The notes beneath the pieces are model-generated. The model was not told the DNA's origin. It saw only the letters and a program-made list of their open reading frames with translations, and ran no database searches. A stretch of 64,000 nucleotides of DNA from Dasypus novemcinctus (lineage: Eukaryota > Chordata > Mammalia > Cingulata > Dasypodidae): assembly GCF_030445035.2 (NCBI RefSeq), contig NC_080695.1, positions 52,965,954 to 53,029,953 of the forward strand, in the 5' to 3' direction. Position numbers and translations under genes: made by a program. Positions 36,051 to 47,000 of the stretch are shown here, in pieces (the first letter of the stretch is position 1; each line of letters starts with the position of its first letter).

Positions 36051-36852
36051 CCCCACATCACATCTTTTCCATCCTCTCCCTGCCCTCAGCAACTACTGTG
36101 GCCCCTTTCTCCACCTCAATGCTAGAATTTCTTCTATTACTCATCACAAACATTTTATAGTAGAGTATCAGTCAGTCTACTTTAGTCCATATTTTATTCC
36201 TTCATTCTTTGGACCCTGGGATGGTAATGACCCCTCCACCTCTAGATCAAGAGGGGGCTTAGATTCCACATGGATAATGGATGCAATTCCTCTGATTACA
36301 GTTGTAGGCACTCTTGATTCTCTGGTGTGGTTGTTGACCATCTTCACCTCCCTGTTAGCTGACCTGGGTAACACCAATGAACCAGAGAGTAGGAGTCACC
36401 ACTCTGCTGAGGCTCAGGGCCCAGCTGGCACATGGGCAGTCCAGAGATTCAAGTCTCCTGAGTATGGACCTTCCCTAGCACCAACCACAGGTTCAGTAAA
36501 AGTGACAAAAGAGGCATGTGTAGAAAAGTCACATCTGAGTCCAGCTCCTTCACACTCAAGAGCACAACTTCCAAAGTAGGGCCCTCTGGCATGGCACAGA
36601 GCTCCAAATCCATCTGCCATGATTATATACCCCATGGATCTCCATAGCCTTCAGGAGAACCAGTTCCTAGGGTTATATCTATTTTGGCTTTTTTGGGGTC
36701 CTGCAGAGGCTTGGGTAAGTGCAACCGCTCTGATAGCCTCCCGACTCTTTTTGGAAGTCTCTTAGCCATATCAACTCATTTGTCTTTGCCATTTCCCCCT
36801 TTTATTCAAGGTCAAAGAGCAGTTTTTAACACTTGACTCAGAACCAAGTTTT

Positions 36853-37654
36853 GATCTTCTAAAAACGGATTCATGAAATATTAACACGGCAATTTATCCC
36901 AAATTGGAAGTAGGCTTGATAACTTTTCTTGAAAATAGTAAAGGCCCAGAGGAGAGGGTCCTGGGACAGACGTTCCATTAGGATGAAATTAATTAGAAAC
37001 GATTTCAGATGGTTAAACATGGCATTTCTTTCAATTGAAAATTAGAAAAGGTAAGAAATATATTTTTAAACATTACTGATAAGTGTGCTTACGTTCAAGC
37101 CAGAAAAGTTGCATTATAATAAAATCTGTTTTAGGAATAAGTTAAATATTTAAACTTAAAACAATGTTGTGAGTTTGAGAACCTACTCTTTACTTTTCTA
37201 GTATTTTCCTACTTAGAAACTACTGGGAAAAAACCACCACAACATTAAAACAATGTACTAAAAACCTGTATACAGAGCGGCATCCTCCCTTCTTCTCGGG
37301 GCCAAGAAGTCCCGTGTCCCTGACTCATTTCCTAGAAGGCCCCGGCATTTGGGGGTTCAGTTCCCTCTGGCTTTCCTTTCTGTGAATTTGTGTCCCGACT
37401 TTTCCCCACAAACAATCCTGAACGAGTAAAAACTATGACAACGTCCATGATTTGGAGGCACAAGCCTCTCAATCATGTATGTGTTTAATAAAATTAGTCC
37501 TGTAAATCACTAAACGAAAACGTCAACCGTAAAACACTTGAAAACTGTCCAGAATGTGGAAGGTTCTGTGATCGCTGTTTAAAGAAAGTGTTTCAAGAAG
37601 AGCCGTGGGAAAGCTCCCTCAAACCTCAGAGCCTGAAAAAGCGGCTTTTGACTC
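36853..37654. other. Unique DNA upstream of CpG island
   Basis: No repeat or exon recognised. Sequence becomes less AT-rich towards 37600. Confidence 0.4.
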
Positions 37655-37970
37655 ACCGTCCACGCGGGCCCACTTGGCCCCAGAGGGGCGGCGGCGTCTC
37701 CACGGCGGCAGGTCCCGCGGGAACAACGCGCTGGATCCACCTGTGGCCGCCGCGCCTGGGGCGCCGGGCGATGACTCCGCCTCCCTGCGCGGCGCCAGCG
37801 GCCAGAACAGGCGAGCTCGGGCGCCCTCTGCTAGCCACCGCCCCCTTGTGGCCGTCCTGGAAATCACTCAAATTCTCAATGCCCAGGTCTCTGCTCTTGG
37901 CGCTGCAGATGCCCTGCTCAGGGCAAGCCTGCTCGCTGGGCTGCTCCTTGCCTGTGAACAGGGCCGGTAA
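37655..37970 (-). promoter_or_regulatory. CpG island with a canonical splice donor
   Basis: About 300 bp of G/C-rich, CpG-dense DNA (densest 37670-37860), in contrast to the AT-rich surroundings. On the minus strand the block ends in GACG followed by a perfect GTGAGT donor (GT at 37656-37655), as expected for a first exon transcribed leftwards. Open frames exist on both strands. I recognise no protein; it could be a promoter for a non-coding RNA or an old gene start. Confidence 0.4.
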
Positions 37971-38014
37971 AACAAGGAAATATTCATGCATTTTAATTAT
38001 TAAAAACAACATCT

Positions 38015-38436
38015 TTGGCAGGACGGAATGCTTCAGATTTCCACAGAACAGAAGTGCTGTCACCAACACCCACGCAACACAAGCGACCTGTTTCTGTCAT
38101 CAGAGTCTCCATCAGATCTACAACTTCTTCGACGCGGAGGAAGGACTTCAGTACAGTTTGGGATTCAACCGTCCTGGATAAATTACTCTCTAACCTTGAT
38201 TGCAATCAGGAACCTCCAGCAGTGAAGATGAAAGTAGAAACTCTGGCTTGTTCCGATTTGGAAACTGTTTATCCAAGGAATGTCGAGGGATTCATTCTCT
38301 ATCTGAGAGCAAAGGACAAGAACTGCCGTGCCTGAATGTTATCAGAAGGGAAAGTGAAGTGTGCTTTTCAACGTTTAACATCTCCACTGCAAAATTAGGA
38401 AGTAAAGGAGAAAGTTACCTTCAGGACTCTCTGTAA
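38015..38436 (+). other. Unassigned ORF-like stretch next to CpG island
   Basis: Overlapping plus frames (38015-38335 and 38200-38436) have ordinary amino-acid composition (the second includes SSSEDESRNSGLFRFGNC) and are not a repeat I know. A frameshift between them would join the two. It might be a decayed exon or retrocopy; no parent gene recognised and no poly-A tail seen. Confidence 0.22.
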
Positions 38437-38479
38437 TCTGCTCCTCTAGCTCCAGAAGGCAATCCGGCCTCACACTTCT

Positions 38480-41400
38480 GGATCAGCTGAAAACTAGCTG
38501 AAACCAAAATCATGGGATAATATTAACAATATCTTGTGCATCGTGACTTACAAAAGCTCTTTAGGGTTTTTTTTCCCCATCTGTGGAGTCTTCAGTGTTT
38601 TCTTTATATATAACTTTATCAATTTCCCCACTTTCACTGTGATGTTTTCATTCTCTCACCACTAATTGTCTCTCATGTTTCATTGCTGATTTCATGGGTT
38701 GGCTGAAGTTTGAGATTTTTGTGATCCCATTCATACTGGTTTATATCATTTGTAGAGTTACTGGCTGTGTAGTTGCATTTAAGAGTTGAGAGATCAGATA
38801 ATGACTGAGGGGTATTATGAATATTATGATAAAGCGGATAGCATGTGCCCCTATGTTTACATCTCTGAGCTAAAGTCCCCATGAACCTAGAAACCAACCA
38901 AAAAGAGACTCAGACCAATCAGATTCTGGAGGTGTGTCAGCTGACTTGGCTACTTCCCTAGCATGGGCTTCTGCTGCCACTGCCTCTTGGTAAACTTCCT
39001 TTTGACTGTTATTTGCGAAAACAGTACTGGCTGCCCACCAGTGCACACACACCTCCTTGGGAAATCAGAATACAGTCTAATGCCAGTTGATTTTGTAGAG
39101 TCATTTTGTGGAGTTCTGATTCTTCATCAGCTAGTGACCTAATTGCCTGCCCTAGGGGGGCAATAGATTTTTCTCACTATAAAACTACATTTTCCAATAG
39201 CCTTATGGTGTATCTTCCAACACAGGAGGTTGCCCCAGTGACAAGAAATTATACCAAGAACAGAACACTCTGTGAGTGAGCCTGAGTTAATGGGCTTTTC
39301 TAGGATCCATTTAGAGCTGTATCTCTTCTGGCTACAGTCTCTTCACTCTAGAGTATGAGAAGACGCCATAAGAGCCCTCATTTGTCTAATTTTCTCTTTT
39401 AGAAGTGTATCATAAATAGTCATTTGGGGAACAGCATTGGCTATGTATGTGGAACGAACCCAGTTTACAAAGAGTACCATAAGGAAATGGGATATGGGCT
39501 TGTTGAGCTAATTGGGTATAAATTCCAAAATGAGGACCATAATCATCATCTTCTTCATCTTCTGATATGTTGGTCCCACTTAACCAACAATTTCCCTTGT
39601 CTGACCCTTCAGCCCACCAGACATTTGTGCCTTAAGTGGAATAACTACTTATGTTATTAAAACTGTGGAGAAAAATGTGTCTCTAAAGGAAATCTGGCTC
39701 CCACAGTCTACTCCTGTCTCATGAAAGCAAAAGGAGTCTTGTCATACAGAAACTGAACATTTACTATGGCCTCCAAGTGGCCATTGCTATCTGCCTGGTT
39801 TCTAGTAAAACAGCACATTCCTTGGGTTAAAGACGCCACATTTTAATCCCAGTCTCGGCACTCTTAAGGCACAGCTGAGAGTCATTCCAAAAAGGTGATC
39901 TAGCTGACTGTGTATGATGTTTCCTGACAGAGAAAGTTCTACAAGTGGAAGGGGGTGGTTATTAGAGGAGTACCTGCTTTGAGACCAGTGGGGGATGGGC
40001 ACAGTCCCAGTAGTTACTCTGATTGGTTTTCTTTGCTATGTGGTGTGCTGGAAGGACAAAGGACTTGTGTTCAAGGAAGGGGAATTGTGTAAAGAGAAGA
40101 TAAAAGAAAATCACAGCAAAGGTAGGATATTGTTGCGGATGGAGACTGGGCATTGTGAGGGGAATAGGCTGAATGACAGAACTTTGGGCAGATGGGGAAA
40201 AGGAAGAGACAGGGAATAAAGAAATCCAAGAGGGTCTTGATCCATGATCTTGGACATGATCTGCTTGGGTAAAAGCTGTCTACATCAGATGCTGTCTGCT
40301 TCTAGAATCCTCATGTCAATTTTAGCCTGAGGACTAAAATTGCAGTGAACTCCCAAGGGCTTGAAACATGTTTCAGTTGGGACATGTGGAGCCAGGGGTC
40401 AATTCCTTGTAGTTTTCCTGTGTAGTGATGGTCAATAAGACTTGATAAGGTTCTTTCCATCTAGGTCCTAAAACAGTCTTTCGTTGGTGTCTCTTCCGGT
40501 ATACCAGTTCTCCAGTTTGAAGGTTGTATATAGTCTACTGTGGAGAAACCTTAGGAAAGGAGCCTGGATTTGTGAATGGTGGAACTGGGTAGATGCAATT
40601 AGTCCCTTACAGTAATTAGCAATTTCAGATTGTAATAGATTGGAGTCTGGTACAGCAGGAGAAATAATGAGCTTCATGGGTCTTCCCATTATGACTTCAA
40701 AGGGGGGCCCGCTGGTGTTCTCTTGAGAGTCTAGGACTTATGGTCATCAAGGTTAAGAGAAGAACCTTAGGCCAAGGTAGAGAGAGATTCATATAATTTA
40801 GCTAATTTAAGTTTTAAGATAGCATTTTCTCTCTTTACCTTTCCTGATGATTGAGGATGGTAGAGACAGTGTAGCTTTTGGCTGATGGGTGAGACTTTGC
40901 AAAGTTCCCTGATTACAGTTCCAGTAAAATCGGTGCCACTATCATTTGATAGCATAGCAGGAATTGCATAGTAGTTGTTTTTTTATTTTTTTGTTTTGTT
41001 TTTGTTTTTGTTTTTTAGTTACTGTGAGGGCAATACCCTTTTGATAAAGAAAGGCCTCTTTCCATCTGGAAATAGACATATGATAACAAGGATATGTTTG
41101 TATCCCATAGACGGGGGGAGCTGTATAGAGCCATCTGAAGATGTTCAAAAGGGCCCTGTTGCTGGATGTTCTTGGCCCAGCCCCAGGTCTACACTTTTAC
41201 CAGGGTTGTTAAATGACAGGTGGAACATGATTCACATACTTGCCTTGCTTCTCAATTAAGGTCTGTTTTTTGTTCTTGGTTTTTTTTTTTGTTTGTTTGT
41301 TTTTTTTGCTGATGTTGAAGCTCTGACCTGTAATTGATTGCAAGCACTTTCAGGGTAGCATCATAGTCAAACAGTGCAGCTGACAAGGAAATGTGGTTGT

Positions 41401-42350
41401 TTCTGGGGCATGTAACATTTCTAAAGAATATCTAAAATGATGACCAACACCATGTTGTGATCTAATATCAGGCAGATCAGTATTAGGACACCTTGTGGAC
41501 AGTGAGAACATTGTCAAAGCTCTAGGATATATGATTTCCAAAATATTTAATTAATAACATTTCCCCATATGAATTTACCCGACAGAATATTAGAAAATCC
41601 CCTTTGACACTTTCCATGTAACTCAAGACATATCAAATCGAGCTATTTCTAGCACTTCTCTTTATATAAAGTGAAAGAACAAATCCCTTGTGATTTTCTA
41701 GGGGCCCTCTGGATAACCCCAGAGGCAACTGAAATAAAAAAGATATTTGGGGCTTGACTCTGAGAAGGCAAAATGCCAAAATTTGTCAGGAGGTTTGAAC
41801 ACTTGGTTAAATCAGATAATACATCCCTGATAAACAATAGTTGGCTCCCTATTTAACCAAAGTGACAAAAAAATTTTCAAAGTAAATGTAGGAGGTAACG
41901 TGATTGTAAACAAAAACAAAACCTTAATTCTTTTAAAAGTGAGATGACTTTTTCTCTTAATAAGGTCAATGGAAAGCACAGAATCTTTGCCTTCTGGGTT
42001 AAGAACTTCTACAACCTATTATCAACAGCTGACCACTACCCAAGGAAATTTCATCATATTAACAAAGAGAAAAACAAATTCTAGTTTGGACAAATATACA
42101 CTTGATATGAAAAATTTTATAAATAAACCTGTCAAATCTTAGGGCCGACTATGACAATGTTCATTTCTACCAGCCTTCTACCATTTCCACGTCCTTTCAG
42201 GTTTTGTCCTACACTTTCCTGTTTCTCATTCTGCAACAACCAGTCAACTTTTTCTTTCTTTTTTTTTTATTTAGGACTCTATTTAAGTTCCCAGAAAGAT
42301 ATCAGAAATTGTCTTCAAACTGACATCCTAAAAAAAAATGCAAAACTTTT
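38480..42350 (-). mobile_element. Decayed class I (gammaretrovirus-like) ERV, no LTRs seen
   Basis: Integrase fragments on the minus strand at about 41260-40250 identify it. An env-like remnant probably occupies 40200-38870 (for example the frame 39052-38870, rich in W/G near its end), but it is weakly supported. 41580-42350 is AT-rich non-coding DNA related to the segment inside the class II provirus. I could not find paired LTRs or target duplications, so the outer limits are approximate. Confidence 0.6.
40250..41260 (-). pseudogene. Degenerate class I integrase
   Basis: Broken minus-strand pieces in order: a zinc-finger/core approach with QLPPSMGYKHILVII (about 41150-41060), a core piece at 40955-40767 (GTDFTGTVI, YHPQSSGKVKRENA), a post-core piece at 40689-40468 (GRPMKL, EIANYCKGLIA), and a C-terminal WYTGRDTNERL-type piece read across a frameshift. 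These blocks are typical of class I ERV integrases. Stops and frame changes are present throughout. Confidence 0.8.
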
Positions 42351-42419
42351 GAAATAAAGTTTATTAGAGTAATAACTCAATTTGGTGGGTTCCAGGGCTG
42401 CCCGGGCATCCCGTGGGCC

Positions 42420-42775
42420 CTGGGGGGTTGGGTGTGTGAGTGTCACTCCAGGTGTATGAATCTGAGTGTGTATGTGTGTCCCTGGGCATGACTCTCTACA
42501 TTTTGGTTGTGTAATCTGCCTGCATTTCTGTGTGTCTGAGTTGTATCTGTGTGTGAGATTCTGTGTTTGGGAGGGTATTGATTGAGTGTGTTTTCCCATA
42601 TGGTTATGCTTAGGTGTCTCTGGGTGTGTTTGTGTCTGCATGTTGCCAGTGAATGTGTGTCAGTTGTGCATATGTGTGTCTGTACCTATCTCTGTGTGCA
42701 TGTGTGTCTGTGTTTGCTCCTACTGGAGTGCCTGTGTTTTGTATCTTTGTATGTGAATTTTCCCCTTTGGGTATT

Positions 42776-42810
<35 letters not shown>

Positions 42811-43020
42811 CCACTGTGTCTGAGTCTTCCTTCTGGGGCCATTTCTGGAGCCCTGAGCATGTGTGTGTACCTGTGTGTGTGTGTACCTGTGTGTGTGTGT
42901 GTGTGTGTTTCCCTCAGGGTGTCTCTGCCCTCCTGCTGCATGGTCTAGGTGTGTATCCGTGGGCTCCAAACCTTTGTGCCCAGGTGCGTCTGGAGGTGAT
43001 TGTGTGCCCAGGTGTGTCTT
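42420..43020 (+). repeat. GT-rich low-complexity tract with (TG)n
   Basis: Long stretch dominated by GTGTGT and GTCTGTG, with a pure (TG)~15 run at 42779-42809 and further runs near 42863-42908. Long open frames here are composition effects. Confidence 0.9.
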
Positions 43021-43704
43021 GGTGCTCATTGCTTCTGTATATTTCCCTGGGTGTTCCTGTGCACCCCAGTAGTGGGCGGCTGTGCAGGGCACCTCTCCAT
43101 GAGCACCCAGTGGTGGGTGAGAGCAGGGGACCAGACATCCTTCTGCCACCCTGGAGGGGCTGGACCCCTGCTGCCCCTGCTGCTCTCCACAGCAGATGTC
43201 CTCCAGGTGGTCACACCTTCAGTCCTGGGCCATGAGGGTTGGGAGAGCTCCCAGAGCTGGAGAGGGTGTTAGTGGGTGGGAGGAGGTTTCTGGGGAGGAT
43301 TCTGTGCCCCAGGACAGGGCTGGGCAAGTCCTGAGTCCCTCTGAAGGAATGACTGGATGGGCTTCCCCAGGGTGGGATGCAAGGCAGGGTGTCGAGGCTC
43401 TTACTAGGGATGAGTGGGGGGCACCCTTGGACAGGGCTGGGGAGCCCTGGGCTCCCAGTGACACTGTTCTGGTCTCACCCACAGGACACAGGCAGAGCCG
43501 AGCAGGGGCTGGGACATCCCTATTGGGCCTTGGGGTATTTGGCCATCGAAAGGGTATGCAGGGTCACTATGGGGCTGAGGGAAACATTGGAATATGGTCC
43601 TCGGCTTATCTGAGATCAGAGGTTGGGGAGAATTAGGGAGGAAAGTTCTGGAAAGTGCTCTGCTCAGGTTGAGACACAGAGGGAACTCACAACACAGGGG
43701 CACT
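43021..43704. other. G-rich unique DNA downstream of ACSM1
   Basis: G/C-rich DNA between the GT-rich tract and the ACSM1 polyadenylation signal. Open frames occur on both strands, but I see no recognisable protein. Confidence 0.4.
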
Positions 43705-43950
43705 GTTGATGCTGATGTTCATATTTTATTACCCCCCACCCAAGCCCGGTGCTCACTTGGGCAATTCAAAGGGACAGAGGACTTGGAGGAGGGACAGTGA
43801 CTGCACTTAGCTTAAATAAGCAAAAATAGTTGGGATCTTGGTGCTCCTGATTCCCACCCAACCCAGTTAACTCTGTCAAAACCGTTGGCCCCATCATCAC
43901 AGTGGGGATACTGAGGCAGTCAGGGCTTTGTCCACGTGGGAGGTCTGAAT
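43705..43950 (-). other. ACSM1 3' UTR (inferred)
   Basis: About 245 bp of sequence follows the stop on the minus strand, without a known repeat, up to a canonical polyadenylation signal. The exact cleavage site is inferred as roughly 20 bp past the signal. Confidence 0.65.
43725..43730 (-). terminator. Polyadenylation signal AATAAA
   Basis: TTTATT on the plus strand, so AATAAA in the ACSM1 sense, about 220 bp after the ACSM1 stop codon. Confidence 0.7.
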
Positions 43951-44055
43951 TTATGGTCTTGTTGTTGATTGCATCTGACCAAACTCCTTTCTCTGAAGTT
44001 CACTCCGTTTAATCTTGCCAGTGACAGTTTTGGGCAGCTCTGGGACAAACTCCAC
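43951..44055 (-). CDS. ACSM1: ACSM1 terminal coding exon
   Basis: 105 nt: 34 codons and a stop, beginning [17 protein letters not shown]. The lysine in TGKIKR is the expected A10 catalytic lysine for adenylation. The acceptor is TCACCCAG. The protein runs six residues (QSTTRP) past the GQM with which human ACSM1 ends as I recall it, so the stop has probably shifted slightly downstream. Confidence 0.93.
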   Translation of the reverse strand: MEFVPELPKTVTGKIKRSELQRKEFGQMQSTTRP

Positions 44056-47000
44056 CTGGGTGAAGATAGAGCAAAGCCACTGTGGCTTAGCCTGGCTATC
44101 ATTCCCTGACAATTTCCCACTTCCCTCCTTCACCCTGCACAAACCCTCAGTGAGGCTGACATCCTGTGCTGGCCTTAATGTGATCTGGGTTCTCCTGACT
44201 CTCGGACATTGGTCATAGCCACGTGGCTTGCTTTGGCCAATGACATGGCACCTCTAGGCAGAAGAGTTCAGATCCATGCGATGGGGGCCCTTTCTCTCCA
44301 TCTGCCATAGCACCCAGCAGGTACCTACATGGGGGCTGCTCCTTTATCCTGGTCCCAGGATGAGGGGATGTGGAGAAGAGGTCCCCGGAGAGCTATGGTG
44401 GACATGTGCATGAGCAAGAAATATGTCTCCAGTGTTATACACCTGTAAGCCTTCAAGGCTGCTTGTTACCTGCCACATAACCCAGCCCATCCTAACTGGT
44501 ACACATCTTCTAGTCTCATCTCTATGAGGCAGCATTGCCTAGCATTAAAAGCATGAACTTGGTTGCCAGACACACCTGGATTTGAGCTCCCTCTCTGCCT
44601 TTTATGACTTGCAATCTCAGGCAATTTACTTTGAGTGTCTGAGCCTCAGATTCCTGTCTGTAAAGTGGGATAGTTACACCATCTCAAGTTGTGGTCAGGA
44701 TTACATGAAATAACAGTGCATGCAGAGAACTGAGGACAGGGCTTGGCACACATTGTAAGTGCTCCTTAAGTGTTGGCCTGATAGCTACACAATAAGAGGT
44801 TACTTAACCTCTTTACACATTGGTTTCCTCATCTATAAAAAGGGTATGACAAGAGTCCTTAGCTCATTGGTTTTGATGAGAGTTGACTGTGTTGGGGCAT
44901 ATAAGTGTTCAGTAAATGTGAGTCCAATAGGTGTATAATAGGCATTTAGACAATGCAGCAAAGAAGGAAATGCTACCATTTTGTCATATGTATCCTTTCA
45001 AGCTTTTTTTTTTAAAGAGGAGCATACTATGTATAATATTTCATATTCTGCTCTTTTCATAATATATTATAGAGATTTTTTATGTCAAAAATTAAGATCT
45101 GCATCAACATTTTTAAAAGGTTAATATGCAATTTCATGAATGATTTAAATCAACTCTCTATCATTGGACATTTAGATCAGTGGTTTTCAAAGTTCAGACC
45201 ATGGTGCATTAGTGGCTTATAAACTTAACTTTGTAGATTGCAATCACCATTTAAAAATTAAAATAGGATAAAACTATCAGAATATATCGCATGTTTTAAG
45301 GATATGATTTTGTTAATTTTTGTCTGTTTGTGTGTCTATATATGTATGTTTATACATGTATGCATGTTATATCTGTCCAGGATTGTTATATAAAACACCT
45401 TTCTTACTACTAATCATGTTTTTAAAAGTTTTGAAGCTACTGAATTTGATTTCTTTTTCAAAATTTGCAAGACTATCAATAACTTTCTTGGATGAATAAC
45501 TTTGGGTGCTTGTCTGATTTCTTCCTTGAGGTTAACTTGCCAGCAATAGATTCCTTTTGCGTGTCTGACACAGGATAAAGTTTCTATCGAAGTCTGCTCC
45601 CCCACCCCTGTGAAGCTGAGTTGCCTCTTCTGCCACAGAAAAGGCTAAAGCTGTTGGTTCTCTAGCCTTCTGCCCAGAAGCCCTAACAGACTTGTGGGAG
45701 CCAAGCCTGGGTCAGACCTGATCCACCTGCCCAGCTCACCTTCCTGGGGTACTTGTACGGGGCTGTTACTGACTTCACGTGTTGTTGCAGCTCCTTGGTG
45801 AGCTTGTCCTGGTCATGAGACAGGAACGGTGGGGCCAGGACAATAAACGCCTTCACCACCTGCAGGACAGGGGCGGAGGCTCAGGGTGAGGGTCAATAAT
45901 TTATATAGTTAAGAAAAAGTAAATGTTATTGAATGAATGGAGCAACAAGTTGATGCTGAGCCATAAAGTGGCTAAGGGCATGGTGGCTTTGGAAAAGGGC
46001 AGGACTAGCTTCAAATCCAATTTCCATTCCATGCCTTGCAAAGTTACTTAAACTGTCTTTTTTTTTTTTTCAAAATTGATTTTTTTATTCATTTTTTAAA
46101 AAATATTACATTCAAAAAATATGAAGTCCCATTCAACCCCACCGACCCCACCCCCCACTCCCTCCACAGCAACACTCTCTCCCATCATCATGACACATCC
46201 ATTGCACCTGGTAAGTAAATCTCTGGGCATCGCTGCACCCCATAGTCAATGGTCCACATCATAGCCCACACTCTCCCACGTTCCATCCAGTGGGCCCTGG
46301 GGGGATATACAATGTACTGTAGTTGTCCATGAAGCACCACCCAGGACAACTCCACGTCCCGAAAACGCCTCCCCATCTCATCTCTTCCTCCCATTCCCCA
46401 CACCCAGCAGCCACCATGGCCACCCTTCCCACACCAATGCCACATTTTCTCTGTGGACATTGGATTGGTTGTGTCCATTGCACATCTATGTCAAGAGGGG
46501 GCTTAGATTCCACATGGATACTGGATGCACTCCTCCTGCTTTCAGTTGTAGGCACTCTAGGCTCCATGGTGTGGTGGTTGACATTCTTCAACTCCATGTT
46601 AGCTGAGTGGGGTAAGTCCAGTAAATCAGAGTGTAGGATTTGAAGTCTGTTGAGGTTCAGGGTGTGGCTATCATATTGTCAGTCCAGAGATTCAAATCCC
46701 CTAAATATATCTTAAACCCCAACAGCAACTACAATTCCAGTAAAGTAGCATGAAAGTCTTATGAAAAGAGATCCCATCTAAGTCCAGTTCTATCACGCAG
46801 AAACACCAGCTCCAAAGAAGGGCCATCTGACCTGGCAGTGAACCCCATCTGCCATGACCATAGAACCCGTGGGTCTCTTTAGCCCTCAAAAGAACCAATA
46901 CCTGGGATTGTATCTACTTTATCTGTCTCTGAGACTCTGCTCAGGTGTACATAAGGACAATCCTTCTGACAACCTCCAGACTCTTTTTTAGAGACTCGTA

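Larger units (their letters stand above)
35164..36839 (-). mobile_element. 5'-truncated LINE-1 (3' UTR only)
   Basis: Perfect 13 bp target duplication AGAACCAAGTTTT (35151-35163 and 36840-36852). The contents match the L1 A 3' UTR in reverse orientation (CCACATGGATAATGGATGCA, TCACATCTGAGTCCAGCTCC). A DAS SINE (35227-35634) is nested inside, and a 50 bp tandem duplication lies at 35951-36050. Confidence 0.88.

Noticed and set aside
37588..38181. 197 aa ORF across the CpG island
   Set aside because: GC-rich sequence gives open frames on both strands here; no family recognised, and the minus donor at 37656 suggests a different use of the region.
42582..43235. Long cysteine/valine-rich ORF of 217 aa
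   Set aside because: It is produced by the GT-rich tract (repeated TGTGTG codons) and has no domain or splice context.
46188..46643. Tryptophan/proline-rich ORFs repeated at 3134-3379 and 10048-10404
   Set aside because: They are frames of the shared L1 3' UTR; both strands show open frames with no coding constraint.
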